A stretch of DNA of 29,086 nucleotides from JAWPMV01 sp038527215 (GTDB lineage Bacteria; Bacteroidota; Bacteroidia; J057), in assembly GCA_038527215.1 (NCBI GenBank), contig JBCBGC010000111.1, positions 1-29,086 on the forward strand, read 5' to 3'. Position numbers and translations under genes: made by a program. Within the stretch, counting starts at the first letter, position 1. Each line of letters starts with the position of its first letter. This document shows positions 1-8,212 of this stretch, piece by piece. The notes under the pieces were generated by a model, which was not told where the DNA came from, did not search any database, and was given only the letters and a program-made list of their open reading frames with translations.

Positions 1-697
1 GGCCAAATATTGGATGCACAACAATATGATCACCTATGAAGGGCAGAAAATGGGGAAATCTCTGGGGAATGCTATTTCTCTGCGGGAATTTTATTCCGGA
101 GCACATCCCCTGCTCGACAAAGCCTATGACCCTATGGTGATTCGCTTTTTTATCCTGCAGGCTCATTATCGGTCAACCCTGGATTTCTCCAATACCGCTC
201 TTCAGGCTGCGGAGAAAGGATTGCGTCGCATGCAGGAAAGCATCAAGCGGATGGAAAGCCTGGATCCGACCCAGTTGAGCCTGGCGGTGATTCCTGAATT
301 TCAGGAAAACCTCGCCTCCTTCCGGACGGATGCTGACGCGGCCATGAACGATGATTTAAATACCGCCCGACTGATCGCCCGTATGTTCGATGCGCTACCA
401 GTGGTGAATCAACTCTTTACTGACCAGAAAAAAGGCTTTGGGGTAGAAAAAGAAACGTTTGAAAGCTTTCGGAAAGACTTTCTGCATATCTACCATCAAT
501 GGCTGGGGATGACCCTCATGGACGGAGAGAGTGGAGACGTAGTAGATGGGTTAATGGAAATGATCATTTCTCTACGGAATCAAGCCCGGACTGAAAAGAA
601 CTGGCCTGTGTCTGATCTGATCCGGGATAAACTCAGTGAATTGCAAATCAAATTGGAAGATGGCCAGGAAGGCACCAATTGGTATTATGAAAGTTAG
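1..697 (+). CDS. cysS: Cysteinyl-tRNA synthetase, C-terminal part (5' end outside window)
   Basis: This is the C-terminal part of cysteinyl-tRNA synthetase, which charges tRNA-Cys with cysteine in the cytoplasm. The open frame enters from the window edge (first full codon at base 2), so the ATG at 14 is internal. Close to the edge is the class I signature KMGKSLGN, a KMSKS-type ATP-binding loop with Gly in place of the first Ser. It is followed by RFFILQAHYRSTLDFS, typical of the CysRS region just after the catalytic core. The last roughly 150 residues are helical and match the anticodon-binding/DALR-like domain, ending in LEDGQEGTNWYYES. The stop overlaps the start of the next gene by 11 bp, so it heads a packed gene run. 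The Rossmann core and zinc ligands lie upstream and cannot be checked. The family call is secure. Confidence 0.95.
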   Translation, partial: AKYWMHNNMITYEGQKMGKSLGNAISLREFYSGAHPLLDKAYDPMVIRFFILQAHYRSTLDFSNTALQAAEKGLRRMQESIKRMESLDPTQLSLAVIPEFQENLASFRTDADAAMNDDLNTARLIARMFDALPVVNQLFTDQKKGFGVEKETFESFRKDFLHIYHQWLGMTLMDGESGDVVDGLMEMIISLRNQARTEKNWPVSDLIRDKLSELQIKLEDGQEGTNWYYES

Positions 698-1658
698 TAA
701 ATGGATAGGCCTGCTCAGTTTTTTGAGCCTGTTTGGACTCGCCTGTGAGTCTGAGGACCCTAAGAAAAAGCAGGCCTTACCTCCCTTACCTAAGGTAGAT
801 ATTCCCGTTTTTTCAGGAGATACGGCCTTCGCTAAAGTAGAACGGCAGGTAGCCTTCGGGCCGAGGGTGCCCAACTCCAATGGACATTTGCAATGCGCCA
901 ACTGGCTAAAGGCTCAATTGGCCTCCTATGGCGCCAAGGTGCAAATCCAGCCTACCCGGGTGGAGGCCTATGATGGCACCTTGCTGACGATCCAGAACAT
1001 CATCGCTTCTTATCAGCCGGAAAAAAGCCGCAGGATCATGCTGTCCGCCCATTGGGATACCCGTCCCATAGCTGATGAGGATAGCGATCCCGAACGCCAG
1101 AATGATCCTATTCTGGGGGCCAATGACGCAGGAAGTGGGGTGGCTGTTCTCTTGGAACTGGCCAGGGTGATGAACGAAAAAGCTCCCTCCGTAGGGGTTG
1201 ATTTGTTCCTCTGGGACGGGGAGGATTATGGCTCTCCCTCCGTGGATGGTTCCTATTGTCTGGGGTCTCAGTTTTGGGCCAGGAACAAACTCCCGGCCAA
1301 TTATCAGCCTTTGTTTGGCATCAACCTCGACATGGTAGGGGGAAAAGGAGCCTTCTTTGGGCGGGAAGCCTATTCTATGCAATTCGCTTCGGATGTGGTG
1401 TCAAAAGTATGGCAGGCAGGCAAGCAAGCCGGATATGCTGCTTATTTCAAAGATTTGCGTTCCGCGCCGGTGGTGGATGATCATCTTTACATCAACCAAC
1501 TGGCGGGGATCCGCATGATCAACATCATTGATCAGCCAAATGGGAAAGGGTTCTTTGGCGGGTGGCATACCCACCAGGATAATATGGAAGCCATTGATGC
1601 GGCCACCCTGCAAGCCGTAGGACAGACCATGTTGGAGGTCATATACCGGGAAAAATGA
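687..1658 (+). CDS. M28-family zinc peptidase / glutaminyl-peptide cyclotransferase-like lipoprotein
   Basis: Predicted lipid-anchored zinc enzyme of the M28 family, of the type that also includes glutaminyl cyclases. The start at 687 (overlapping cysS by 11 bp) gives a lipoprotein signal: MKVSKW, a hydrophobic stretch, then the lipobox LFGLAC at about residues 16-21, followed by acidic residues. An in-frame upstream ATG at 636 would bury this signal, so it was rejected. Metal-site motifs are visible: HWDTRP (His, then Asp in the region), GANDAGSG (bridging Asp), WDGEDYG (Glu/Asp) and the late GGWHTHQDN (His). NPILGAND-like and YCLGSQFWA segments resemble bacterial glutaminyl cyclases more than general aminopeptidases, but specificity cannot be fixed by eye. 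At 323 residues the length is normal. The stop overlaps the next start as ATGA. Confidence 0.87.
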   Translation: MKVSKWIGLLSFLSLFGLACESEDPKKKQALPPLPKVDIPVFSGDTAFAKVERQVAFGPRVPNSNGHLQCANWLKAQLASYGAKVQIQPTRVEAYDGTLLTIQNIIASYQPEKSRRIMLSAHWDTRPIADEDSDPERQNDPILGANDAGSGVAVLLELARVMNEKAPSVGVDLFLWDGEDYGSPSVDGSYCLGSQFWARNKLPANYQPLFGINLDMVGGKGAFFGREAYSMQFASDVVSKVWQAGKQAGYAAYFKDLRSAPVVDDHLYINQLAGIRMINIIDQPNGKGFFGGWHTHQDNMEAIDAATLQAVGQTMLEVIYREK

Positions 1659-2749
1659 TGTGGGGGATGGCCATGGCCACCTTTGTATACCTTGGCCTGT
1701 TGATCTGGGTCAGGTCAGGCTGGTCGAAGATGTTCTCTACGGAAATCCCGACTCCGGAAAACTGGCCTTTCCTTTCCGTCCTGGTCCCTGCACATAACGA
1801 AGCGGAAAACCTGCAGGCTTTTTTACCGGCCATTCTGGAACAGGACTATCCTGCCTTCGAGCTGACGGTGGTCCTGGATCGCTGTACCGATGGCTCGGCT
1901 GCTGTCATCGCAGCTTTGCAAGAGGAATATCCCCAGTTACAGGTGATCGAAATCGCCCAAAGCCCGGAAGGCTGGAGTGGTAAGAAATGGGCAGTAGCCA
2001 GAGGAGTGGAAGCAGCTAAATCGGAATACATCGTCTGGACGGATGCTGACTGCCTGGTGGAGCCAGGCTGGCTAACTGCCATGGGGCAGGCGTTTGCTCA
2101 AGGTTATCAGCTGATTTTAGGCTTGGGAAAATACCGGGAAGAGCAGGGCTGGCTGGCTCATTTTGTAAGCTTCGAGACGCTGTACACGGCCTTTCTATAT
2201 ATGGGTACCGCAGCTAAAGGCCATCTTTACATGGCTGTGGGCAGGAATCTGGGATATCATCAGGATTTTTATCTCCAACAAGGGGGCATGGAAGCCATCA
2301 GAGACAGGGTTTCAGGGGATGATGATTTGTTGGTGAATGCTGCCAAAATTCCGGATAAAACGGGCTTCATTTTTTCCCCTAATAGCCAAAGCCTTTCCTT
2401 GCCACCGGCTTCCCTGGAGGCCTGGATTCGTCAAAAAAGAAGGCATATAAGTGCTGGGACCCAATATGATTTCTGGTCAAAAAGCCTGTTGACCACCCTA
2501 CACGGGACGCATGGATTGTGTTATCTGGCTTTGATTATTTCTCTTCTCCTGGGGCAAAGTATAGGCTGGACCCTGGGCTTGTACGGAGTGCGGCTTTTGT
2601 TGAGCTTTGCCATTTTTTCTTCTGTAGCCAAAAAGATCGGCTGGCGCTTAAGTTTTGGTCGGTTTCCCGTCTTGGATTTGTTGTATTTTATCTACAATTT
2701 GGTCCTTGTTCCGATCGGATTAATGACAAACAAGCCCGCATGGACCTAG
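1655..2749 (+). CDS. Membrane-bound glycosyltransferase family 2
   Basis: Inverting GT-A fold glycosyltransferase anchored in the inner membrane; it would transfer a nucleotide-activated sugar to a lipid or polymer acceptor, substrate unknown. An N-terminal membrane segment (about residues 3-18) precedes the GT2 core, which opens with LSVLVPAHNEAENL. The metal/nucleotide motif TDADC is at about residues 129-133. SGDDD at about 220-224 supplies the candidate catalytic Asp, and IRQKRRH resembles the QxxRW-type motif. Three hydrophobic segments near the C-terminus (about 285-355) form a membrane domain. The start overlaps the M28 stop by 4 bp (ATGA), indicating translational coupling, and the 3' end overlaps the sigma-factor start by 10 bp. 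The family is clear; the acceptor is not. Confidence 0.88.
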   Translation: MMWGMAMATFVYLGLLIWVRSGWSKMFSTEIPTPENWPFLSVLVPAHNEAENLQAFLPAILEQDYPAFELTVVLDRCTDGSAAVIAALQEEYPQLQVIEIAQSPEGWSGKKWAVARGVEAAKSEYIVWTDADCLVEPGWLTAMGQAFAQGYQLILGLGKYREEQGWLAHFVSFETLYTAFLYMGTAAKGHLYMAVGRNLGYHQDFYLQQGGMEAIRDRVSGDDDLLVNAAKIPDKTGFIFSPNSQSLSLPPASLEAWIRQKRRHISAGTQYDFWSKSLLTTLHGTHGLCYLALIISLLLGQSIGWTLGLYGVRLLLSFAIFSSVAKKIGWRLSFGRFPVLDLLYFIYNLVLVPIGLMTNKPAWT

Positions 2750-3345
2750 AACCTAAAGTTTCCAAAAATACTAAGGAAGACCGGGAATTGGTTGCGGCGG
2801 CAAAGCGAGGTGATCCTAAGGCTTTTGAAAAACTGCTAAAGAAGTACCACAAGTCAGTATATTATATGCTGCTGAAGATGGTAAAAAACGGCGATGATGC
2901 AGAAGATTTGACTCAGGAAGCGTTTGCCAAGGCCTTCAATTCTATAGAAAAATTCGATTCTAAATTTGCCTTCTCCACCTGGCTATTCCGCATAGCCACC
3001 AATAACTGTATAGATTACATTCGGAAGAAAAGGGTGCAGACCGTCTCGCTGGACGCTCCGGTTGAGGGAGACGATGGTAGCTCCATGAACTTCGACGTTC
3101 GGGATACCAATTTAGATCCCAATGAGTTTCTTCTGAAAGAGCAGCGGAAGCGCTATCTCAACATGGCCATTGAGCGCCTACCCGAAAAATATCGGGTACT
3201 GGTGCGCCTGCGCTACTTTGATGAACTTTCTTACGAAGAGGTCGCTAAGGAATTAAACATTCCTCTGGGTACCGTAAAAGCCCAGCTTTTTCGGGCGCGT
3301 GAGCTCCTGAACCAGGAGCTGAAGAACCTCAAGTCCCAAATGTAG
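2740..3345 (+). CDS. ECF-type RNA polymerase sigma factor (sigma-70 family)
   Basis: A 201-residue ECF sigma factor that directs RNA polymerase to a specific promoter set. I chose the ATG at 2740 (MDLEPKVSKN), inside the last codons of the glycosyltransferase gene. The frame stays open to an ATG at 2518, but the extra residues overlap the glycosyltransferase and show no sigma-like character. Region 2 runs from about residue 25 to 95 (KKYHKSVYYML, DDAEDLTQEAFAKAF, FSTWLFRIATNNCIDYIRKKR). Region 4 occupies the C-terminus (LPEKYRVLVRLRYFDELSYEEVAKEL, then IPLGTVKAQLFRARELL). No anti-sigma gene is adjacent. Instead it is embedded in a housekeeping-like run, which fits constitutive RpoE-like ECF factors seen in Bacteroidota (inference). 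Confidence 0.93.
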   Translation: MDLEPKVSKNTKEDRELVAAAKRGDPKAFEKLLKKYHKSVYYMLLKMVKNGDDAEDLTQEAFAKAFNSIEKFDSKFAFSTWLFRIATNNCIDYIRKKRVQTVSLDAPVEGDDGSSMNFDVRDTNLDPNEFLLKEQRKRYLNMAIERLPEKYRVLVRLRYFDELSYEEVAKELNIPLGTVKAQLFRARELLNQELKNLKSQM

Positions 3346-3351
3346 GTCAGC

Positions 3352-4374
3352 ATGTCAAGGGTGCGGATTGGCCTGCTAGGGGCCGGACATTTAGGCAAAA
3401 TCCACTTACGGTTGTTAACAGAAATCCCCGCCTTTGAGGTGGTGGGTTTTTTTGATGTAGATCCAGTGGTATGCCAAAACGTGGAAGCAGAATTTAACCT
3501 CTCTGCCTTTCCTACCATTGAGGCCATGATCGAGGCGGTGGATGCTGTGGATATTGTGACGCCTACGGTAAGCCATGCGGCCATGGCCCAGCTGGCCTTG
3601 GCCGCCGGAAAGCATATTTTCATTGAAAAACCCCTGACCCGTACCCTGCATGAAGGCCGGGTCTTGCAACAGATGTTGGCAGACCGACCAGAGCTAGTCG
3701 GCCAGGTAGGACATGTTGAACGCTTTAATCCCGCCTTCCAGGCCCTGGAAGGCACGGATATCCAGCCGCTGTTTATCGAAGGCCACCGACTCGCCCAGTT
3801 TAATCCCCGAGGTACGGACGTATCGGTGGTGCTGGACCTGATGATCCATGACCTGGACATCATCCTCAGTGTGGTAGAGGCTCCGCTGAAATCTGTACAC
3901 GCTTCCGGCGTGGCCGTAGTCAGTCAGGAACCTGATATTGCCAATGCCAGACTGGAATTTGAAAATGGCTGCGTCGTAAACCTCACGGCCAGTCGTATTT
4001 CTCTGAAGAATATGCGCAAGCTGCGCTTTTTTCAGCCGCACGCTTACTTGTCGGTGGATTTCCTGAAAAAACAAGCGGAGGTAATTCGTCTGAGTGACAC
4101 AGAGGAAGCGATTGCCCCACCGGCCATGCAAATGGCCTGGGACCTGGGCGAAACCCGCAAATACCTCATTTTGGAGCAGCCCAAGGTAGAGGCTTCTAAT
4201 GCCATTCAACAAGAGTTGGAGGAGTTTGCCGCTTCTATCCTGGAAAAAAAGCCGGTGCGGGTCCCCGTAAAGCAAGCCTTAAGAGCCCTGGAAACCGCCC
4301 ATCGCATCATTGAAGACATGGAGCGGAACTGGAAGGCCCGCTTTCCCGGAGATGAGCTTTCGGCTAAGGGGTAA
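3352..4374 (+). CDS. Gfo/Idh/MocA-family NAD(P)-dependent oxidoreductase
   Basis: Predicted sugar- or cyclitol-type dehydrogenase. The N-terminal Rossmann fold starts immediately with IGLLGAGHLGKIH at about residues 6-18, followed by the acidic strand end GFFDVDP. The catalytic-region lysine motif FIEKPLTRT lies near residue 93, and a C-terminal alpha/beta domain carries VLDLMIHDLDIIL. The length of 340 residues is typical. The start is 6 bp after the sigma-factor stop, so the two are probably cotranscribed. Related proteins include UDP-N-acetylglucosamine-type dehydrogenases acting on surface glycans, which would suit the nearby glycosyltransferase, but the substrate is not readable from sequence. 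It is the last gene of the plus-strand run, and no T-rich terminator follows on this strand. Confidence 0.88.
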   Translation: MSRVRIGLLGAGHLGKIHLRLLTEIPAFEVVGFFDVDPVVCQNVEAEFNLSAFPTIEAMIEAVDAVDIVTPTVSHAAMAQLALAAGKHIFIEKPLTRTLHEGRVLQQMLADRPELVGQVGHVERFNPAFQALEGTDIQPLFIEGHRLAQFNPRGTDVSVVLDLMIHDLDIILSVVEAPLKSVHASGVAVVSQEPDIANARLEFENGCVVNLTASRISLKNMRKLRFFQPHAYLSVDFLKKQAEVIRLSDTEEAIAPPAMQMAWDLGETRKYLILEQPKVEASNAIQQELEEFAASILEKKPVRVPVKQALRALETAHRIIEDMERNWKARFPGDELSAKG

Positions 4375-4389
4375 GATTTTGGGACTACA

Positions 4390-4421
4390 AAAAAAAAGCC
4401 AGTGGGGGCGGCCCCACTGGC
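4390..4421 (-). terminator. Intrinsic terminator of the DUF1800-DUF1501 operon
   Basis: A perfect 10-bp stem (4398-4407 with 4412-4421, 4-nt loop) is followed on the minus strand by a run of nine Ts (the A-run just left of 4398 on the plus strand). The plus strand has no T-run after the hairpin, so it mainly terminates the leftward DUF1501 transcript. It may slow rightward transcription from the Gfo/Idh gene as well. Confidence 0.85.
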
Positions 4422-4492
4422 GGAAGAAAAAGCCGACTGAAAGCTAGGATTGGCTTGCCGGAGCCGCCCCTGGACTTCCAGTTATCATGCGA

Positions 4493-6064
4493 TTAATGGA
4501 CTACTGACATAAGTTTCACACGTCGTTCGTTAGCCGACTGGACGTGTAGGTAATAAAAGCCTGCGGTCAGGCGACTCCCATCAAAGACCAGCTCATGGTT
4601 CCCGGCGATGAATTCCTCATTGGCAAGAATTTCCAGGAGCCTTCCTTGTGAGTCAAAGACCATGACTTTGATGCGCGTGGTCTGGTCGGTTCTAAACCGA
4701 ATGGTCGTTTGATCCACAAAAGGATTGGGAAAATTGGGCTGGATGAACAAAGACTGGAATTCTCGGGGACCTTCTCCATCATAGGTTTGAAGGACCGGGA
4801 TATAGGAAAATTCATCATACAGCAGATCTTTGATGGTCTTTTCTTTTAGCCCGAACCAATCCATCAACACTGAACCGTAAACGGACCGGAAATCATACAG
4901 CATAGGGAGGCTATCCCGATTCTTGACCTCTTCCGGAATGACGGGATTGGCCCCAAAGATGCCAGGGTTGACACAAGGCCCGAATAGGATCATCGGAGCT
5001 GCGGCGCCATGGTCGGTACCATTGCTATCATTGGAGGCGATTCTCCGACCAAATTCTGAAAAGGTCATGCCTAGCACTCTTTCGGCATAGCCCTGCTGCT
5101 CCATGTCGTCCTGGAATGCCGCAATGGCTTCGGAAACCTTGGTGAGCAGTTCATTGTGCTTGCCATCGGTAGGATCATTGCCTTCTACCTGGTTGGCGTG
5201 GGTATCAAATCCCCCCAGATTGACCACGTAAATTCGGGTTTTCAGGCCGCCGGAAATCAACTGGGCGACAATCTTTAATTGATCAGCCAGTTTGTTCCCA
5301 TTTTCCGGATACAGCGCAGAAACATTGGTGCCGTTGGTGGCTGCCTCCTGCACGATTTCCAGGTATTGATTGGTCTGACGAATGGTTTCCCGTAAGAAAG
5401 TGAGTTCGTGTCCGTAAGGGGTGTTTGGGGCCTGACCAGTCCCTGTATCCAACAGTTCGTTGAAGTTGCTGGGGTTCTTGATGGCGAGGCCCAGGTTTAC
5501 CACTTCCCCCTGACAGGTTTGGGACACTACCGAGCCAATGGTGATGGCAGGCGGATGGGGTTCATCCTCGCTCGGGAAGCCATTGGGATAATTAGGGAAC
5601 ACTTCGTCCAAAAACCTTCCTGCCCAGCCAGAATTCCAATGTTCCGTAGCAGGTGAACCACTGGTCCAAATGTCTTTGGAACGAAAGTGGGAGAAATTCG
5701 GACTGGGATACCCCACACTTTGGACGACCGCCACGAGGTCATCCTTATACAGGCTATGGAGTCCGGTCATACCAGGGTGAAAGCCGGCATCGTTGTCCAG
5801 TTTCAGGACCTGGTTCTCGGGAATCAGGAGATTTGGCCGGGCTTTACTCAGATTGTCGTACTGGTCAAGTGGGATAACGGTGTTGAGCCCATCGTTTCCG
5901 CCATTGAGTTGAATCAGAACCAATACCCGATCTGTTTCGTCGGCCAGGTTGGCCAGTTGAGCCAGGTAAGGCGTGGGGCTATGGGCTCTGAGGGGAGTCC
6001 CATGCAGGAAGAAAGAAGCAAGGCTGGCTGCGCCAGCAGTATGTAAAAAATTTCGTCGTTTCAT
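4493..6064 (-). CDS. DUF1501 protein with Tat signal and C-terminal T9SS sorting domain
   Basis: Exported protein of the DUF1501 family (sulfatase/phosphatase-like fold, function not established). I place the start at 6064 because it yields MKRRNFLHTAGAASLASFF, a twin-arginine signal. An in-frame ATG at 6094 and the frame's first ATG at 6142 would add residues ahead of it. Family motifs are visible: LIQLNGGNDGLNTVIP, SHFRSKDIWTSG, NLGGFDTHANQ, TFSEFGRR and TDHGAAAPM. The last roughly 80 residues, from FIQPNFPNPFVDQTTIRF to the end, are a type A T9SS sorting domain, so the mature protein is probably sent across the outer membrane or anchored on the surface. It lies 164 bp downstream of the DUF1800 gene; the two families are habitual neighbours and partners. 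A strong terminator follows. Confidence 0.9.
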   Translation of the reverse strand: MKRRNFLHTAGAASLASFFLHGTPLRAHSPTPYLAQLANLADETDRVLVLIQLNGGNDGLNTVIPLDQYDNLSKARPNLLIPENQVLKLDNDAGFHPGMTGLHSLYKDDLVAVVQSVGYPSPNFSHFRSKDIWTSGSPATEHWNSGWAGRFLDEVFPNYPNGFPSEDEPHPPAITIGSVVSQTCQGEVVNLGLAIKNPSNFNELLDTGTGQAPNTPYGHELTFLRETIRQTNQYLEIVQEAATNGTNVSALYPENGNKLADQLKIVAQLISGGLKTRIYVVNLGGFDTHANQVEGNDPTDGKHNELLTKVSEAIAAFQDDMEQQGYAERVLGMTFSEFGRRIASNDSNGTDHGAAAPMILFGPCVNPGIFGANPVIPEEVKNRDSLPMLYDFRSVYGSVLMDWFGLKEKTIKDLLYDEFSYIPVLQTYDGEGPREFQSLFIQPNFPNPFVDQTTIRFRTDQTTRIKVMVFDSQGRLLEILANEEFIAGNHELVFDGSRLTAGFYYLHVQSANERRVKLMSVVH

Positions 6065-6228
6065 TTTTTCTGTTTCACGATTTTCGATCCTCATCTTAAG
6101 GAGAACCTGCGGCCCTACAGGCCTTTTGTCCTCCTTTCCCAAAAATGTAGGCGTATGTCAGGCATAGAAATCCCCAGCCACCCAAGGGTAGATTTCCTCA
6201 GCGCAGGCAGGATGTTGCCTTTCATCCT

Positions 6229-7941
6229 TTACATCAGGTGAGCTTCTGCCATTTCAAGCATAGTGGCAAACATGCTGTTTAGCTTTTTACTCACGGCCGT
6301 ACGCTTATCCTCATCGTTGGGATCGGCCAGATAATCGCCGTACTCCATGCTCCATTCGAAATCTGGTAGACCAGGGATCAGAACCTCCTTGAGAAAATCC
6401 CGCTGGCTTTCCTCTATAGGATGGGTGAACAATAATTGGGCAGCCTCTTCAATCAAGACATTGGGATCCAGGGGATCAGAAAATTGACTGATAAAGGGTA
6501 AGGGATCGACCACCATTTTAAACCCATTTCGGGTGTATCCATTGCCTAGCAAACGGTCGCTCAGGGACTTTCGGGCCGGCATGGTGGTGGAGTTGATCCA
6601 AATCTGGAAAAATTGAGGTTCCTGATAGTAAGCGGTCCAGCCCGCCACGGAAGGAGGATCAAACACCCGCATCAATTGGTTGTTGGCCTGATTGAAGAGG
6701 TAGATCCACATTTCGTACTGGGTTTCCAGGTCGGACGCATCTGGCAGCACTACCTCAAACTGACGAATGATGGAAAGGCTGAACTCAATAGGATTCTTGA
6801 TCATGCAGCCCTGGTTGAGCTGATCAAAGAAATGTTCGCTTTCTAATAATCTCCGCAAAGCAGGTTTGATGTCATACTGACTATTGATGATTTCCTGCGC
6901 CATGGGTTCAATGACCTGTTGCTCGGTATCCTCATCAATCACATAGTATACAAACCACCGGTAGAGCGAACGGGCCAGGTGGCGGGCAGTCTCATCCTGA
7001 TCAAAAATCATGGCGATCAGGTCTTTGTATTCATCCTGCCCATTGTCAGAAATCAGGTGGTTTTCAAAAGCGGAGGTAAAAGTTTTGTCATCTGTATCGT
7101 GTTTACTGGCGCGAAATTCGCGGCCCGGGGCCCCTCCTTCACTGTTGTTCCGGTCTCTCCATCCGGTGAGTACCCGGGCTGCCGCTACCACGTCTTCTTC
7201 AGTATAGTGGGTGTAATTTCCTGGGCCAATCTGAGGCCCTTTGCCAATGGTAAACAGCTCGAATAACTCGCGGGCATAGTTTTCATTCGGCCTGCTATTG
7301 AGATTCTGGTTGCCATTCAGGTATTTCAACATGGCCGGGTTGACGGTCATCTCTTCAGCCAGGGTTTTGAAATTGCCCAGGGCTTGTTGCCGGATCAGCT
7401 CCAGGTATTGATAGACGTAGCGGGCGTCTCCTACTACCCCAAATTCAATGGCAAAATGGTTATGCCAGAAGAGGACCATTTTTTCCCGGATAGATCTCCC
7501 CGAATCCAGGAAGAGGCCTATCTGCCAGGCTTGCAGGCTTCTTTTTCGATAGCCCGTACTGGTATCTTTGGTGCCTGCCGTAATCCAGGTTTGGCCAATG
7601 GCCACATACTGGTCATCGTCCTCCCGGTCGTTCAGCGGAGGAGCTGGCAGAGGGCCTTCGGTCAGGAGGGTGGTCAAGGTGGAAGGTAAACCATCCCGGA
7701 CGGAATCGCTTATTTCCTGTAGGGTAGGGCCAATGGTGGTCCGACGGAGTAAATGAGCGGCTTCCTTAAAGCCGAAGGTACCGGTGTAGGGCTGTAAACC
7801 GGCGCGGGAACGGAGGGTTTTGGGAAGGGTTTTGTTTGCAAGGGGGTTGGGTTCTCCAGGAGACTTGGGTTGATCTTTGTCCCCCTCATCCTTGGGTGAG
7901 AGCAAGGCAGTGGCATGACGAAGTAGATGCCTTCGATTCAT
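6229..7941 (-). CDS. DUF1800 family protein
   Basis: DUF1800 proteins are large proteins of unknown biochemical role, nearly always encoded next to DUF1501. The start at 7941 gives MNRRHLLRHATALL, like other family members; the frame is open to an ATG at 8094, which would add an odd 51-residue hydrophobic extension. Typical motifs are EAAHLLRRTTIGPT at the beginning of the domain, MVLFWHNHFAI, EMTVNPAMLKYLNGNQN, NENYARELFELFTIG, AARVLTGWRD and the late RVFDPPSVAGWTAYY. There are 570 residues from the chosen start. No clear cleavable signal follows this start, unlike the DUF1501 partner, so the export route is uncertain. It is first in a two-gene operon. Confidence 0.88.
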   Translation of the reverse strand: MNRRHLLRHATALLSPKDEGDKDQPKSPGEPNPLANKTLPKTLRSRAGLQPYTGTFGFKEAAHLLRRTTIGPTLQEISDSVRDGLPSTLTTLLTEGPLPAPPLNDREDDDQYVAIGQTWITAGTKDTSTGYRKRSLQAWQIGLFLDSGRSIREKMVLFWHNHFAIEFGVVGDARYVYQYLELIRQQALGNFKTLAEEMTVNPAMLKYLNGNQNLNSRPNENYARELFELFTIGKGPQIGPGNYTHYTEEDVVAAARVLTGWRDRNNSEGGAPGREFRASKHDTDDKTFTSAFENHLISDNGQDEYKDLIAMIFDQDETARHLARSLYRWFVYYVIDEDTEQQVIEPMAQEIINSQYDIKPALRRLLESEHFFDQLNQGCMIKNPIEFSLSIIRQFEVVLPDASDLETQYEMWIYLFNQANNQLMRVFDPPSVAGWTAYYQEPQFFQIWINSTTMPARKSLSDRLLGNGYTRNGFKMVVDPLPFISQFSDPLDPNVLIEEAAQLLFTHPIEESQRDFLKEVLIPGLPDFEWSMEYGDYLADPNDEDKRTAVSKKLNSMFATMLEMAEAHLM

Positions 7942-8128
7942 AAGAACTAACAGGTTTTGGTAATCCCAGGCTATGGTAAGGCATAGCCCAAACAACAAGA
8001 AGTGCAGCAGGAAGGTAAATGGATGGTGTTTGCGGGAATGAAAAACCCCAATGATCAGTGTCCAAAAGGTAGAATGACTTTCCTCATTTTCCAAATTGTG
8101 CGCACATAGTAAATCGGGTATATCGAAA

Positions 8129-8190
8129 TATCTTTGTCACTATTTTAGAAAAGTTAAATCCTAAATTTTGGATGAAAAACGCTATATTTG
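8129..8190 (+). promoter_or_regulatory. Candidate Bacteroidota promoter elements upstream of the DUF1573 gene
   Basis: Two exact matches to the Bacteroidota -7 consensus TAnnTTTG occur in the divergent spacer: TATCTTTG at 8129-8136 and TATATTTG at 8183-8190. The second sits 22 nt before the ATG at 8213, a sensible leader length. Neither has a good TTTG -33 box at the expected 19-21 nt, so the assignment rests on the -7 box alone. Confidence 0.4.
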
Positions 8191-8212
8191 GGGCAGACAA
8201 AAGGAAAAAACC

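Noticed and set aside
906..1382. 158-residue minus-strand frame opposite the M28 gene
   Set aside because: It is antisense to a clearly conserved gene and has no domain features.
2518..2739. Upstream extension of the sigma-factor frame
   Set aside because: It overlaps the C-terminal membrane domain of the glycosyltransferase in another frame and shows no sigma-like sequence.
4398..4421. Terminator for the rightward Gfo/Idh gene
   Set aside because: The hairpin has no T-run on the plus strand; the T-run is only on the minus side.
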